A stretch of DNA of 64,000 nt. It comes from Pachypanchax playfairii (taxonomy: Eukaryota; Chordata; Actinopteri; Cyprinodontiformes; Aplocheilidae). The notes under the pieces were generated by a model that did no database searches, was not told where the DNA came from, and saw nothing but the letters and a program-made list of their open reading frames with translations. Shown here piece by piece: positions 12,673-27,017 of this stretch (position 1 is the stretch's first letter; each line of letters begins with the position of its first letter). Both the position numbers and the translations under genes were made by a program. The stretch spans positions 2,092,561 through 2,156,560 of the forward strand of contig SSNP01000025.1 in the NCBI GenBank assembly GCA_006937955.1. The letters are read 5' to 3'.

Positions 12673-13916
12673 TGTAAAAAGGTTTTTGTAAAACATGATT
12701 TTAACCCTATAATGCCACTTGTATCATATTTGCTACATAGTTTTGATCATTTCTAACATGGTTGCTCCCAGTAAATGATCCACTTGCCTTTTTTTCAGGT
12801 TAAATCATCATTATTATACGGATAAATGCATTATTATTAACTCATTTTTTATATTACAATTAAACCGTAAAGACGGCCAATGTGATAAATGTGATACAAA
12901 AAAATCTATTATAAATAACATGATACAGCAAAAAACGTTTGTGAATTTTGTTCTAAGGCTTCGTAAACATCCCAGTTCCAAATAATCTGAATTTTCTGGC
13001 TATTTTTTAATAAGTTGGGTCTTACAGGGTTAAGAGATTAAAACATTTTATTGAAGATGCAAAAGTTTTATAATGAGTAAGATACAAACAAAATTGAAAC
13101 ATTGAAGCACTGACTTTTCATTGATCATTAATTTAATTGATTGAGTAAAAAGAAAAACAGTTAAATGGTTAAAGATGTGAAGCATTAATATCTGTAAGAA
13201 TAAAATTGAATAAAGCTGTTTCAGTTCAGTGGTTTAGAGGTGGAAGGTCATTTTTGACCCATAACACAAGGGTGGTAAAATAAAAATAGTCATTTTCCAG
13301 TGAGGTTACGACATTCAACATTCCTCATCCCAACTTCAAATTCTATCACTCATGTTCTGCTTGAAGGGGTCAAAAAAGTGTTTAGAATCCTGGAAGACAG
13401 AAAATGGATCACGAACAAAAAAAAAAAGATCAAACATTAAAAAATAAGTTGTTTTTGTCCGTTTGTTTTGTCCTGGTAAAAAAAAATCCATCTTCTTTCA
13501 GTTCTCAGGTTTTATGGATCAGGATAAAATACTTTAATGAACCTTAATGAAGACCGATCATAACAGGGAGTTAACCTCGCCCAGAAAAGGGAGACCAGGG
13601 CACATCCCTGGAGCCAGGCCTGCATGGGGGGGGGGGGTCGCTAGTGAAATATTCTGTCCCCCTCTGTAACTTTGGCAAATGGAGGTTAAATGCCCCCAGA
13701 TTAACAGGAATTACTCAGTAAAATAAGACCCCTAAAAGGTTTCCAGATTAAAACATTTATTCTCATTTTATTAGGAGGGACAGAATACTGCAGGTAGCTG
13801 AAATATTCTATATGAACTGGTTAAGTTACACTGATACAAAAAACCCAGAGCTGTAAGAAGTGGAGTTTCAGTTACCATCAAACTCAGAAATACTAAAAGG
13901 TCTTTAATGACTCACC
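12673..13916. other. 3' flank of the emerin-like gene and spacer before the ninjurin pair
   Basis: The first about 540 bases are the likely 3' UTR of the emerin-like gene, ending at paired AATAAA signals near 13199-13214. At about 13565-13665 is a repeat-like piece (GGGAGACCAGGGCACATCCC, then a run of 12 G) resembling a dispersed teleost repeat. A 3' UTR exon of the minus-strand ninjurin copy may lie here, but I cannot place it firmly. Confidence 0.5.
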
Positions 13917-13921
13917 TGAAA

Positions 13922-15783
13922 TCATTGAAATTCAAACGCTGTAATGAGCACGTTGATTAAAATTGTGAAGAAAACAAAAATTGTGGCGATGTTGTTCATC
14001 TTGTTCAGCTTGGCATGTTTCTGTGTGTCATTCAGATCATCCTGCACTGCAGACACAAATCACAGGAAAACAGAAACTTCATGACAAAATACAGAAGAAG
14101 AAACACAAAAAGACACAGAGTCAAATGAAAAGATGAGAAAGTCAAGCACAGACAATAAAACTGGAATGTTTAAGGTGTTGAAACTGTCCTGTTAAAATCC
14201 AGATTGAATTCTTGTGGTTGGACCTGCACAGTAATAAAAGTCTGCAGAAGTCTATGAACTGATGCAACGTTGTAGAAAACATGGGCCAAGATTTGTGCAT
14301 GTGAGACACTGATAAAGTCTCATAGGAGACGATTACTGCGTGTTCTTTCTGCTACATGTGGTTCTATAAAGCTGCTGAATCATGGGGTGTAGCTTGTTTG
14401 TCCTAAACTGCTTCTACATTTTGTAACATAGCTTATTCTAACATTTTTAAACTAACAGAGTGAGATAGTACATTTCATAATACAGTGTAGTACATTATGT
14501 GTAAAACACAAACCAAAGAACAGCTGTGGTGAAAAGTTTATACTTCAATTTTCAAGTGATGTTTGTGTAGATTCTCATTCGTCCAGGATGAAACAGCTCA
14601 AAAGTTTATAAAAAAAGAAAAGCAACTGGACGTCTTTTTCATTTCACCTTCATCTAAAAAGCTTCTTCAGTTCTGGGTTAGAAGTTCCAGGTTTGTAGGT
14701 TGTTGTTGTTGGTCTGAAGAGCTTTTTAATGTGTTTCTGTTCCTTCTCTTCTGTCATAGTGGGACATGTTCATTCTGGTGTCGTAGAGTTCAGAAACTTT
14801 GTGTTCCAGCTGGTGGTGAGAGTCACAGAGGAGATCCTGGTCTGGGTGTGGAGGTTTTCAGAGACCTCCATGTGTATCAAACAGTCCAGGACAGCTTGTT
14901 GTTCTCAGGATTCTCTTGTTGTCAGGTGAGTTCATGTGTTTGGTGAAGACTTCTACATCTTGGATTTGGATTTTGACTCAGGTATCATCTGAACCCGTGG
15001 CTCCATGTGAACAACATGGAGCCATTGAAGGAGTTTATTTTTTCACCTCCTCCATATGAAGATCGTGGGAATCCCACAGGACAGGAGGAAACACATCTTT
15101 ACCAGAACTACATGTTTAAACCTGAAACCTGCACCAGGGTCATCATGGCCAATCTGACTTCAGAGTCAGTGAAGTTGACAACTTGACAAGATTTGTCTTT
15201 TTAAAACTACAATACAGAAAACAGTGAAAAAAGGTCTGAGTCACTTGCCAATAAAGACGAGAAGTAGTCCCACGACGACCTGCAGCATGATGGACAGAGT
15301 CAGCAGGACGATGAGAGGGATGTAGAAACGGTACTGAGGACCCACATAGAGGACCGTCTTCAGTTGGGACGAGTTGGCCATCAGCAAGGCCACATCCAGC
15401 ATACTCTGAGCTGCACTCTTCTTTGTAGCGTAGTGATTCATGTCCAGGGGGCGGGACATTTTACCAGCTTGAGCCTGTGAAGGTAAAAAGGAAACATTAA
15501 AGCTGAGAAACACCTTGAATCACATCAGCTGAGAGGAAAGTGAGATTTCATTTATAGTTCAACCTGTTTTCCTTCACAGATGCTCCAGTTATGTTCTGTT
15601 ATTATACTTTGAAATCTTCCAAGTGAAAATAATATCTTCACATCTGATTGACCACGTATTTCCAAAATAATCTCCATAAAAACAAACATAAGTGTCAGAG
15701 CTGATGAACTGGTGAGTGAATGTTGTCTGACTTAACTCTGAACTCCCCGTATTAACTGGATCTACGTCGTCTCCGTTCATCAT
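13922..15783 (-). CDS. Ninjurin family protein, copy B (C-terminally short)
   Basis: Ninjurins are small two-pass plasma-membrane proteins; NINJ1 oligomerises to rupture dying cells. Coding exons: 15249-15474 (core) and 13922-14046 (C-terminus, TGA). A start exon at 15766-15783 (MMNGDD, then a GTAGAT donor) is tentative. The core has HYATKKSAAQSMLDVALLMA, the amphipathic region with the conserved Lys and Asp needed for oligomerisation, followed by the first membrane helix. The last exon has DLNDTQKHAKL and the second helix, and stops at EFQ directly after it, so it lacks the roughly 30-residue tail of copy A. A GT donor (GTGAGT) follows just after the stop, so a 3' UTR exon is likely. The core exon ends at a GC donor. 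If the start exon is wrong, translation could begin at the MSRPLDMN methionine in the core exon. Confidence 0.8.
14047..15248 (-). other. Ninjurin copy B intron 2 (GC-AG)
   Basis: The intron begins GCAAGT on the minus strand and ends CTGCAG. On the plus strand it contains a dispersed-repeat piece at about 14570-14690 (also near 19744-19836) and a 56-codon ATG frame at 15016-15186 with no recognised homology. I see no convincing gene within it. Confidence 0.6.
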
Positions 15784-17024
15784 GGGGTCTGAAGACGTCC
15801 TTCAGCCTGTCCGCGATCAGACAGACATCCTGTTCCAACTGTAGATACACATGCAACACTAAACCTCTGGGTTTGGACAGAACTGTATCTACACTAACAA
15901 GCTCCGCCCACTGGGTCACAACTGCTCACAACACTGAACGCTTTTAAGACCTATTTGAAAACCATTAACTTAGTCAACTTTCTTCATCTTTTAGACAAAA
16001 TATACAAAAATAAAATCCAAAATAAATGATGTAATTCAGGTAAAAAGGTGGGTAAATTCTAACAGAAACTATAAACAAACGGTCTTAAAAATTTTCCACA
16101 TCTTAAAAAAGAAAAAGTATTTACTTATTTGAACATGAGTGATAACGACCTTCTGAAATCCTCATTGAGATTAAAGAAATGGCTTTTAAAATCAACTGTT
16201 ATTTAGTCAAATTACAGTATTTAGAAACAGTTTATTTGGAACGTAGTTTGAACAATAAAATAAACGTAATTATAAAACCTTATCACACTATTCAGTAAAG
16301 GTTATTTCATATTTCCTCAGCTGATGGAAAATTATCTTAATGTTTCAGTTTTATCTCGAAAAATGCCAAATTTGATTTGATGCCTCGGCTTTAAAAAAAG
16401 ACATTTTCCAAATAGGTTAAGAGGAAACGGTTTTAGTAAAACGTTCAAAGCAAAAAAAACAAAAACAACAAAACGGTAAAAAAAAACATGTACTTTTATT
16501 AAATAGGGGCATTTTACCAAAGTTAGGTCCTAAAACGAATAAAAAATAACAAACTTAAAATTTTAAACTGATCTCTAAAACTGGTTAATGTGCAATTTTA
16601 ATAATTTAAGGCAATAATAGTTTTAATGAGAGAACATTAAAATAAAACTAATAGGAAGAATTATTAAAGTAACTATTATAAGAAGAAGGAAAACATAATT
16701 TATTGGGTTTCACATTTAATCATTATTATTTATTTAGTTTTTCTTTTAGCTTTCAGTTCATGTTTCAATAAGTTAAAGGAACTAAATAGGCATCTTTAAA
16801 CAATATCAAAGGATTAAATCCACTTTTAGTTCTTCAGTCTTTTGAAATTTGTTCTTTCAAACCAGCTGATTTTAACCAACGGTACTGTTCTGTCTTTGAG
16901 TTTTCCTGTGAAGATTTTACAGAAATGACGAGGGTCTCAGTTCATCTCAGGCAGGAAGTTCCTAACATCCTCCACAGGCGGACCAATAAAGAGTCTCTGA
17001 GTCCAACCCTCCATCACCCAGAAT
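15784..17024. other. Spacer between the two ninjurin copies
   Basis: Very AT-rich sequence. The part nearest copy A is its likely 3' UTR, with candidate AATAAA signals on the minus strand at 16699-16704 and 16729-16734. The part nearest copy B is its likely 5' flank and shares short blocks such as GTCCTTCAGC with copy A. No other gene seen. Confidence 0.55.
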
Positions 17025-19227
17025 TTAAAGTCCACCAGTCATGTTCAGCTCGATGGGCAGAGGAGAGAGTTTAGGTTCTGGTACTGGTATCACAGCTGAT
17101 GGTCTGCAAAGAAGAAACAAATGAAAAGTTAGAAAAAATAAGAGACTGAGCTGTTTATAAATGTGTGTTCTGTAATGACTTACCCCATAACATGTCCCTG
17201 AAATCCCAGCGCTGTGATGAAGATGTTGATGAGAACAGTGAAGAAGACAAAGACTGTAGCTGTGTTGTTCATCCTGTCCAGCTTGGCCTGTTTCTGTTTA
17301 TCATTCAGATCATACTTCACTGCTGGCACAAACCACCAGAAAACATATGCATCATTAAAAAAACAGAGAAGAAGAAACACAAAGAATATGAGCCTGACAG
17401 AGAGGGTTGTACATTCTTACAAACTAAATTACTGAGTTCTTTATGAAAACAACAGAAAAATAATGTGATTTGATCTCTACTGCCATCTTGTGGTCATTTG
17501 GGGAAAATAAATATTTCTAAAACAATAAACATCAATCAATCTATTTTCTATGCTTGCTATTTTCTTTTAGGGATCGAGATGAGCTGATGTCCATGTGCAT
17601 GTGACAGTGAGAGGCGGGGTCACACCTGGACAGGTCACCTGTCCATCACAGGGTCACACAGAGCTGAACAACCTTTTACAAACAACTAGTGATAACTGTT
17701 AAAAAAGGTCTGAGTCACTTGCCAATAAAGACGAGAAGTAGTCCCACGACGACCTGCAGCATGATGGACAGAGTCAGCAGGACGATGAGAGGGATGTAGA
17801 AACGGTACTGAGGACCCACATAGAGGACCGTCTTCAGTTGGGACGAGTTGGCCATCAGCAAGGCCACATCCAGCATACTCTGAGCTGCACTCTTCTTTGT
17901 GGCGTAGTGATTCATGTCCAGGGGGCGGGACATTTTACCAGCTTGAACCTGTGAAGGTAAAAAGGAAACATTAAAGCTGAGAAACACATTGAATCACATC
18001 AGCTGAGAGGAAAGTGAGATTTCCTCTAAAGTTAAACCTGTTTTCCTTCTGAACACAAACACGTGTATCATTCAGTATTTTTCCAAACACATGGAGGTTT
18101 CATGTGTTATGTTTTTGGGTGTGGCAGTAAGAGAAAGCGTGTCCCTGCAACACGGAGCTCAACATGCTGAACATGCATGTGCATTAAGATGCTCCAGTTT
18201 ATCATTTTTCCAAACCTTGTATCACTCCAAGTAAAATTTGTCTCTTAACATTTGTGCAGGTTGATAATTTGCAGCCTGTGTGTTCATCATTCTCTCATTA
18301 ATAATCTGTTTAATGTCTATTATGACTCATAGTTTCTGTTTAGTTTTATTCACACAGTGTCGCAGTTCTCCATTAACTCTTATGTACAGTATCTCCACTC
18401 AGAAGGTGTATAAGTTCAGAAATATATATTTATTTTATTATTTAATCATGAATGATACCAGTTAGGATTAAGAAAACATTAAAGTGCAGATAAAAGCAAA
18501 TCACAGTTTTTCCACACATATTTGGGACCCGTAACAATGAATACTCATCCCAGTTAAGATAATTGTTATTTAGTTTGAAAAAATGTCACAATTTTCTTTA
18601 TATAACATAAAACTACTAGAACTAAAATATCTTATACTCACACCACTGGTGGAAAATTCCTACTTAAAGCAGATAAATGACTTGTTCTGTCAGGTTACAC
18701 AGGTGTATAACCTGTCACACCTGGTGAAACCCTCTCTGACTCACTCAGCTGACACATAGAGGAGTAACCATGGATACTGTACATGTCAATACTGACATTC
18801 CTGGCTGACTTCCATCTTAACTTGACTTGTCATGACAGGAAAAACACATAGCCGAGCTGTAATTGAGGTTTGGTCTAATGTCTGAATCCCACGTACTGGT
18901 TAATATTAAATATGAAGAACATCAGGCTTCTTTGTTAACTGGTGTTTCACATCCGATGATTATATTTAAATATTTACAGGAAACTTTGTGTAGTTTGTCT
19001 TCATTTTGTAGAAGTGTGAAATCCCTCATCATTTTAGGATATTTATTTTACTCTGAGTTTTCTAACCTTAAACTTTAATTTGAACTGAGGATGTGAGTTT
19101 AGGTTAAAGGGAAATATCTGACTTGTATGTAACGAGACGTGACGAGCAGGTGAGTAAATAATCTGCTGCTTACCTCCAAGTTATTCAGAGCTATGATCTC
19201 TCCTTCGTGTTTGGAGTCTGCAGGCAT
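17025..19227 (-). CDS. Ninjurin family protein, copy A
   Basis: Four coding exons: 19174-19227 (MPADSKHEGEIIALNNLE), 17723-17948, 17184-17319 and 17025-17103 (TAA), giving 164 residues. Residues about 31-58 form the amphipathic ninjurin segment, including the KK pair at 36-37 and Asp45. Membrane helices lie at about 69-93 and 112-131, and a proline-rich C-terminal tail follows. KYDLND after helix 1 matches NINJ1's KYDLN, while the length and other residues are between NINJ1 and NINJ2, so I do not assign the paralogue. Exon 2 joins exon 3 only through a GC donor (G, then GCAAGT): this yields the conserved FI-V-KYDLN junction, whereas the nearby GT would put stops in frame. The start exon has a clean GTAAGC donor. 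Its central exon is nearly identical to that of copy B. Confidence 0.88.
17528..17670 (+). repeat. Dispersed teleost repeat fragment in ninjurin copy A intron 2
   Basis: Shares the GTGAGAGGCGGGGTCACACC and CTGGACAGGTC blocks with the longer copy at 36806-37170 and with inverted pieces near 12210-12265 and 27640-27785. Confidence 0.6.
17949..19173 (-). other. Ninjurin copy A intron 1
   Basis: About 1.2 kb of AT-rich intron. Its first roughly 90 bases next to exon 2 (17949-18040) are still nearly identical to the matching part of copy B, then similarity fades. No further exon was seen. Confidence 0.6.
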
Positions 19228-20758
19228 CCTCCTCTGTGTGATATCAGTCCTTCAGCGCTCAGATTCAGCGTTTCTGCACAAGAACCTGAAGGTTTAGACA
19301 GAAAAAACAGGTCCGACAGCTCCTTATGTCTCAGTCACAATTACAAGCTCAGCCCACAATGTTTTAACATTTAATGTCTCCTCCAAATTGTTTCACTTAT
19401 ACCAGTGTTAAATAAAGATGGGCGGGTCCCTCCGAACATGATGCACCTCCCTGAATAAGTGTTATTGGTCACAACATTGTACATGTGTTTTTCTTGATTA
19501 TTTGAACACAGAGATAAAAGCTAAATGAAACAGAGAGAAAAAAATGTGAAATTGTGAATATTTATTTTAGAATAATAAATAATAAAGCTGCTGTGTTGTA
19601 CAGCAGTGACATGCTAACCTTTGTTTATACTGAAAGGAGGAGAGTTTGTTTTTTCCTCATCACCTGCTAATATCATGGAACCATTCACAAAAAGGTTTTA
19701 TTTACAGGTAAAATGTGGGCTCAGCTTGTGTAAATTCTCAGTCAGCTGACATGTCAATCCAAAGGTTGGGCAACTGGAATTCTTCATCTGCTGAAAATGT
19801 TTCACCTTCATCCAAAAATCTTCAGTTCTGATTATGGTTTAGTTCAAGACTTGTAATCAAATATTTTGCTGACAGGCCTGTCTCTCCTGAGTCGTTACCT
19901 GTAACTCGTTACAGCTGCAGTCATGTTTCAGTTTGATGGTTGTTAAACTACCTGTGAAAACGCGGCGATGCAGCATTATAGATGCTGGATCAGAGTAACC
20001 CGAGTCCACCTCGTCTGTAGGTTCTTCATGTTAACATGTCACTCCTTCAAACCATCTGTCCTCTCTGTCCTTTATCTTTAAGATGTAGGTGTCTGAGTCT
20101 GGACCTGAAGATTTGTTCTTCTGTATTTCTGAGGAGGTTGTTTAGTTTCTCCTACAGAAGCACATCAAAGCTGAGATGTTACACAACATTGCATAAAAAA
20201 AAAAACACACCTTTCTCCCTTCACTTGCACCACAACTTTAACTGTGATTGTGTTTACTTCTACTTGCTGTAAAAAAAAAAAAAAGTTGATAAAATCCACA
20301 TTTAACAGTAATTTAATATTTAGATTAATATATAAACTTTTATCCTATTAGAACATTTTCAGCTAAGAGTATTTCTCTCTTATGTCCAGAATGTCTTCAG
20401 TGACTTCTGACGACCAGCAGGTGTCGCTGTTAATCACTGAAACACATTTTTTGGGATCTTCCAACAACACTGCAGGCTTTTATTTTAAAAATCTCTACTT
20501 TTCCTTTCACGATACAGATTCATGTAGTAACATGTAATTCATATACTACACAATCCTATGCAGGATAAAACAGGATATTGAAAAATCTGAAGAGTTTAGT
20601 TCTTTTGTATGTAATTTCTCACCAGCCTAAATAAATACTGAATTCAAGTTTAACACCCCCAACTGGTTTAAATGGGAGAATCTTAACCCCCCCCCCAAAA
20701 AAAATAATGGGATCAGACTGAAAACCATGTTAAGTCAAACACAATATTTGGGAATTAC
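19228..20758. other. Spacer between ninjurin copy A and alpha-tubulin
   Basis: Holds the 5' flank of ninjurin copy A and the downstream flank of tubulin, an A run near 20270-20284 and a C run near 20690. A dispersed repeat at about 19744-19836 carries ATCTGCTGAAAATGTTTCAC and a CTTCAGTTCTG end, like the one at 14570-14690. No gene seen. Confidence 0.55.
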
Positions 20759-20764
20759 TTTATT
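20759..20764 (-). terminator. Polyadenylation signal of alpha-tubulin
   Basis: AATAAA on the minus strand, 43 bases past the alpha-tubulin stop codon, implying a very short 3' UTR. Confidence 0.6.
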
Positions 20765-20806
20765 TTTGACAACATTCACAGATCACATACAGTAAAACAT
20801 TCCTGT

Positions 20807-23298
<2,492 letters not shown>

Positions 23299-23414
23299 GT
23301 TTCTTAAACTTGAATCTCTAAATGAGGAAATTGAAAAGAACCGTTTACTCTCACGCGCAGACTCGTAACAGTCCTGTGAAAGACTCCAGTGTGGAACAAA
23401 CGCAAGGCGACGTG

Positions 23415-23463
23415 TTTTATACTAACAGACCGGCTGGAAACTTGCATCTTTCAATCTGATTGG
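23415..23463 (-). promoter_or_regulatory. Alpha-tubulin core promoter (CCAAT and TATA boxes)
   Basis: On the minus strand, CCAAT (23459-23463, within AGCCAATCAG) lies about 40 bp upstream of TATAAAA (23415-23421). The TATA box is about 120 bp upstream of the ATG, leaving a short 5' UTR. The order and spacing fit a strong regulated promoter. Confidence 0.75.
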
Positions 23464-23469
23464 CTAGAA

Positions 23470-25700
23470 GTATTTTTTTTTTACCAAAACTTTATTAAAC
23501 AACAGCATACATAAATACATAATGTAAACATACATGTATACATACTGTATACAGAGTCAAGAACTATGAACATCATTAACACATGCTAGGGGATTGCATT
23601 AAAACAGTCACATTTGAATATACAATGACACTTTTGATTTGTTGAATCAATAATAACTTTTTTTAGTTTGAATAATGCTGTAATTTATTACAAGCGGAAG
23701 GAACAGAATATGAAAATGTTCAAAAAGAACAGTAAAAGGACTGAACATCAGCTGCAGCTGCTTTGTTTATGCAACATATTGAAAGACCAATATGGCAACG
23801 ACAAATTTGTTAATGAAATTATACTGATGCAAAACTTTGCATATGGACAGTTAGGATGCTGAGACAGACACTGAGACAGAACGCAATGAGGGAGGAATTT
23901 ACATACAAAAGTTTAGCCTTTTTTAATGAACCAAAAACTTAAAAATAAATGAACCCATTATACGAAAAAAGTCACAAAAGGGCACATTAGATTCCCTGAG
24001 GATTGAAGAAAAAATATTTACATTTAAAGATGCTTCACTGTATGAAATCACCAAAATTTGCAAAGCATCAATCATTGAACAAATTATTTCTGAAGGCTGC
24101 AGATCATGTTACAAGACCAGAAGGAAACTATAATCATCTGATCACTTTCTCACTAAACTCGGAACACAAAAACCCTTATGTGCATCTTAGATAAGAAAAT
24201 TAAAGTTGTGTGGTAAAAACAAACATTCCAGTGTTCATTTGTGGAACAAATCACGCAGTTAAAAGCAGCAGACCTGCATCCTGACAGAAAAAACAAGAAA
24301 TAGTCCTGAAAGGTCTTGATCCCTGGTCCTCGAGGCCTGCTCTCCTGCATGCTTTGCATGTTTTCCTGCTTCCACGCTGCTCATTTGAATTACTGAGTCA
24401 TTCACAGGTTTCTACAGAACTTGACTAATTAAATAATTTGAATCTGGAAACATTACAAACATGGAGGCCATTGATCCCCAACAATCAGAACACAGAACTT
24501 CTGCTTTGCTCAAAAAACAGTTTGGTAAATCCCTGAAACACATTAACTGGGTCAATGATGTCACAAAAACAGGAACACGCCTGTGAATAATCCTCAGGTC
24601 GGTCTGGTGACTGATTAGTTAAACTAATGTAAACTCATAAAAAACAAAAATAGTACTCTGAAAAGTCACATTCTTTTAAAATTATTTAGAGTTTAAATGT
24701 CTAATTCTTTATATTATCAGTGAACACCACATGACCTGTTTACTTTATAACATATTTAAGTGGTTTTCAAACATGCTGTGTTTTCTGAACCCTTGGAAAA
24801 AGACTTAAAACACCTACAGACTTTTCTGAGTCCTGCAGGACTAACAACCAGAAACCTTATTCTTATTATTAATATTGATATATTGATTGGTTAACACTCA
24901 CACAAGCTTTGTTCTTGTTGGGTGAATGCAAAACCCATCCAGAGACACAGAAACATCTTTTTACAGAGATCTCTGGTTTTAACAGAAATAAAATGTGAGT
25001 TTTTAGAGTTTACATTTCAGGAATGTTTTTAAACTTATTATCTAAGGGGTGTTAATATATTTGATCAGCTCCAGTGACCTAGAAGATTAGCAAATACTCA
25101 ATTAAAATGTGGATTTCAACATGAGAAAAAAAGAACTTCAATTATGCAAAATAATTTTGTACACTAGGACATTTTGAAATGTCATAATATCAGTCAAAGG
25201 AATATAAGGAAAAGGAAAGGAATACAATGTTAATTGTTCCATTAATATTATTTTTTCTATGGTTACTAACAAAAAGTGAACTTTAGGCTAAGTTAAGATT
25301 TTTTAACCAAACAGCAAAATAAGGTGTCAGTGTGTACACAGACAATAGTTTAAGGTAAAATATTTAAAAATACTCACAAAAATGGCTAATTTATTGCTAA
25401 AATTATTTATAACAAAGTTGAATATTAAAAATTCATACATGGCCTGATAAAAACAACCGACTCCTGTTTTTATATGGATGAACAAGTAAATGAAGCATAT
25501 TTGAGTTATTGTAATATTTTACACACACACATGAATAGTGTCTTTTTAACGTTGTATTCATTCAGTGTAATTTAAAATAGCTCTTATTTCCTAACTGTGC
25601 ATGAAAATACTTAAACACCTTAAGGTTGTTCCAATATTCTGTGTTTGTCTTGTTTCTGCTCTCTAACAGTCTAACGGTTTCATTATGTCTTTTCTGAGTC
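23470..25700. other. Intergenic spacer between alpha-tubulin and mrpl49
   Basis: AT-rich sequence without a convincing exon. It contains a hAT-like relic at 24312-24440; the rest shows no recognisable structure. Confidence 0.6.
24312..24440. mobile_element. Degenerate hAT-type MITE relic
   Basis: GATCCCTGGTCCTCGAGG and the following CTGCATG, GTTTTCCTGCTTCCA and TTTCTACAGAACTTGA segments parallel the arms of the intact element at 43114-43339 and the relics at 9117 and 47089. No clear target duplication remains. Confidence 0.45.
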
Positions 25701-25714
25701 TGACATCTCCCTCT

Positions 25715-25783
25715 CCAACATGGCGGTGGCGTTAACGCAAAGAGATGTTACGTTATACCGGAAGTTATGTATAATTTCCGGTT
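25715..25783 (+). promoter_or_regulatory. mrpl49 promoter with ETS/GABP sites and a YY1-type motif
   Basis: AACATGGCGGT (about 25717-25727) matches the YY1 core. ACCGGAAGT (25757-25765) and the inverted TTTCCGGTT (25775-25783) match ETS/GABP (NRF-2) sites, which are usual for nuclear genes of mitochondrial proteins. They lie 26-90 bp upstream of the mrpl49 ATG. Confidence 0.65.
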
Positions 25784-25808
25784 CAAGTAAGTTCACGCTA
25801 CACAGAAG

Positions 25809-26342
25809 ATGGCGACCTGTCTCACCTTTAATGCCGTTGTGCTCCGCAGGGCTCTCCGGGGAGCTTTAACCCTCCACACCCGGACACCGACCGCTCCAGC
25901 TGCCGCCACCGGGTTCAGGTTGGTGTCCAACGCTGCTTCAGAAGAAAAGAAGACGATAATCGAGTCCACGGAGGAGTACAAGTTTGTTGAACTGCTTATT
26001 CCTCCTTCACGAGTCCCCGATCCGCCTAAACACGTCGGAGCCGCTCCATCCGGCTGGATCCCTCCGGCTGAATCTCCGCCACCTCTACCGTATATGATCC
26101 GCCGCTCCCGCATGCACAACATCCCGGTTTACACCGACCTGACTCACGGAAACCGAAAGATGACGATTGTACGGAAGGTGGAAGGAGACATCTGGGCTCT
26201 GGAGAAGGACGTGAGGGAATACCTGAAGGAGGTGACGGGGAGAGAGCTGCCCACGCAGGTCAACGAGGTTACCATGACGCTAAAGGTGAAAGGTCACTTC
26301 GATACGGAACTGAAGGACTGGCTGGCCAGCAAAGGCTTCTGA
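25809..26342 (+). CDS. mrpl49: Mitochondrial large ribosomal subunit protein L49
   Basis: A component of the mitochondrial 39S ribosomal subunit. One uninterrupted frame of 177 codons; the ATG follows ACACAGAAG and the next upstream signals are promoter sites. The first roughly 40 residues are Arg/Ala/Thr-rich with few acidic residues, fitting a mitochondrial targeting peptide. The conserved core includes [26 protein letters not shown], the block [35 protein letters not shown] and the terminal [16 protein letters not shown], all close to human MRPL49 (166 residues). No introns interrupt it, although the human gene is, as I recall, split. ATTAAA at 26455-26460 is a likely polyadenylation signal. 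Confidence 0.95.
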   Translation: MATCLTFNAVVLRRALRGALTLHTRTPTAPAAATGFRLVSNAASEEKKTIIESTEEYKFVELLIPPSRVPDPPKHVGAAPSGWIPPAESPPPLPYMIRRSRMHNIPVYTDLTHGNRKMTIVRKVEGDIWALEKDVREYLKEVTGRELPTQVNEVTMTLKVKGHFDTELKDWLASKGF

Positions 26343-26460
26343 CTGAACAGGTGCTGCGCCTCAGAGGTTCACCTGTCCATCCACCTGCCTGAACCCTCAG
26401 ACTGATCTCTGCTTTAATTACAGAAAGGAAAAACATCATTTTCATTAATGCAATATTAAA

Positions 26461-27017
26461 GATGGTTTGTTTTGCTTTTGGAAATCATGGTAAACTCACT
26501 GTGACGTCATGATCTGAGCTGTAGTTTTTATATAAACTCTTACTAAGGTGTTAGTTTGTTCTGTCCATGTGTGAAAACCACCAACCTGCAGGAATTACAC
26601 CTTAAGTTGGACACATGTCAAGTTATTTACAGCACACTGGGAAAAGTTCACAAACAAACAAACTGTTGATTTGTAACTTTGCAAAAAAACAATTTTTTTT
26701 TATTAATTTCTACATGACACAGATTACTGTTCCATTTCAGTGATATTAAATTGTAAATTTACATCAATATCGTGAATCACAAAGACCTCTTTGTCAAAAA
26801 GTGGGTGAATTTATACTTTTACACAATATCAGTATTTAAAAAGTTTAAGGGACATGCTATAAATAACAAAATTCTGCCCTGACGTCTTGATCTGCTCAGT
26901 TGATCCATTTCAGGTCTGAACAGTCACCACAGTTCAGTCTCTCTCTTCTGATGTTGCTGCACAGTTCAGTTGTCAGTCAGTTCAGGTGTTCTGTGGTTGT
27001 TTGGGAACTGGATTCGC
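26461..27017. other. Spacer and likely 3' UTRs between mrpl49 and haus7
   Basis: These two genes converge here. The sequence is AT-rich and carries short 3' UTR candidates of both, with no additional coding exon. Confidence 0.6.

Noticed and set aside
14563..14946. 127-codon plus-strand frame in the ninjurin intron
   Set aside because: It runs through a dispersed repeat (also at 19744-19836) and shows no protein family features.
17715..17723. GT donor (GTGACT) at the end of the ninjurin core exon
   Set aside because: It leaves two bases, and both copies then meet a stop a few codons into the next exon; the GC donor three bases earlier keeps the conserved frame.
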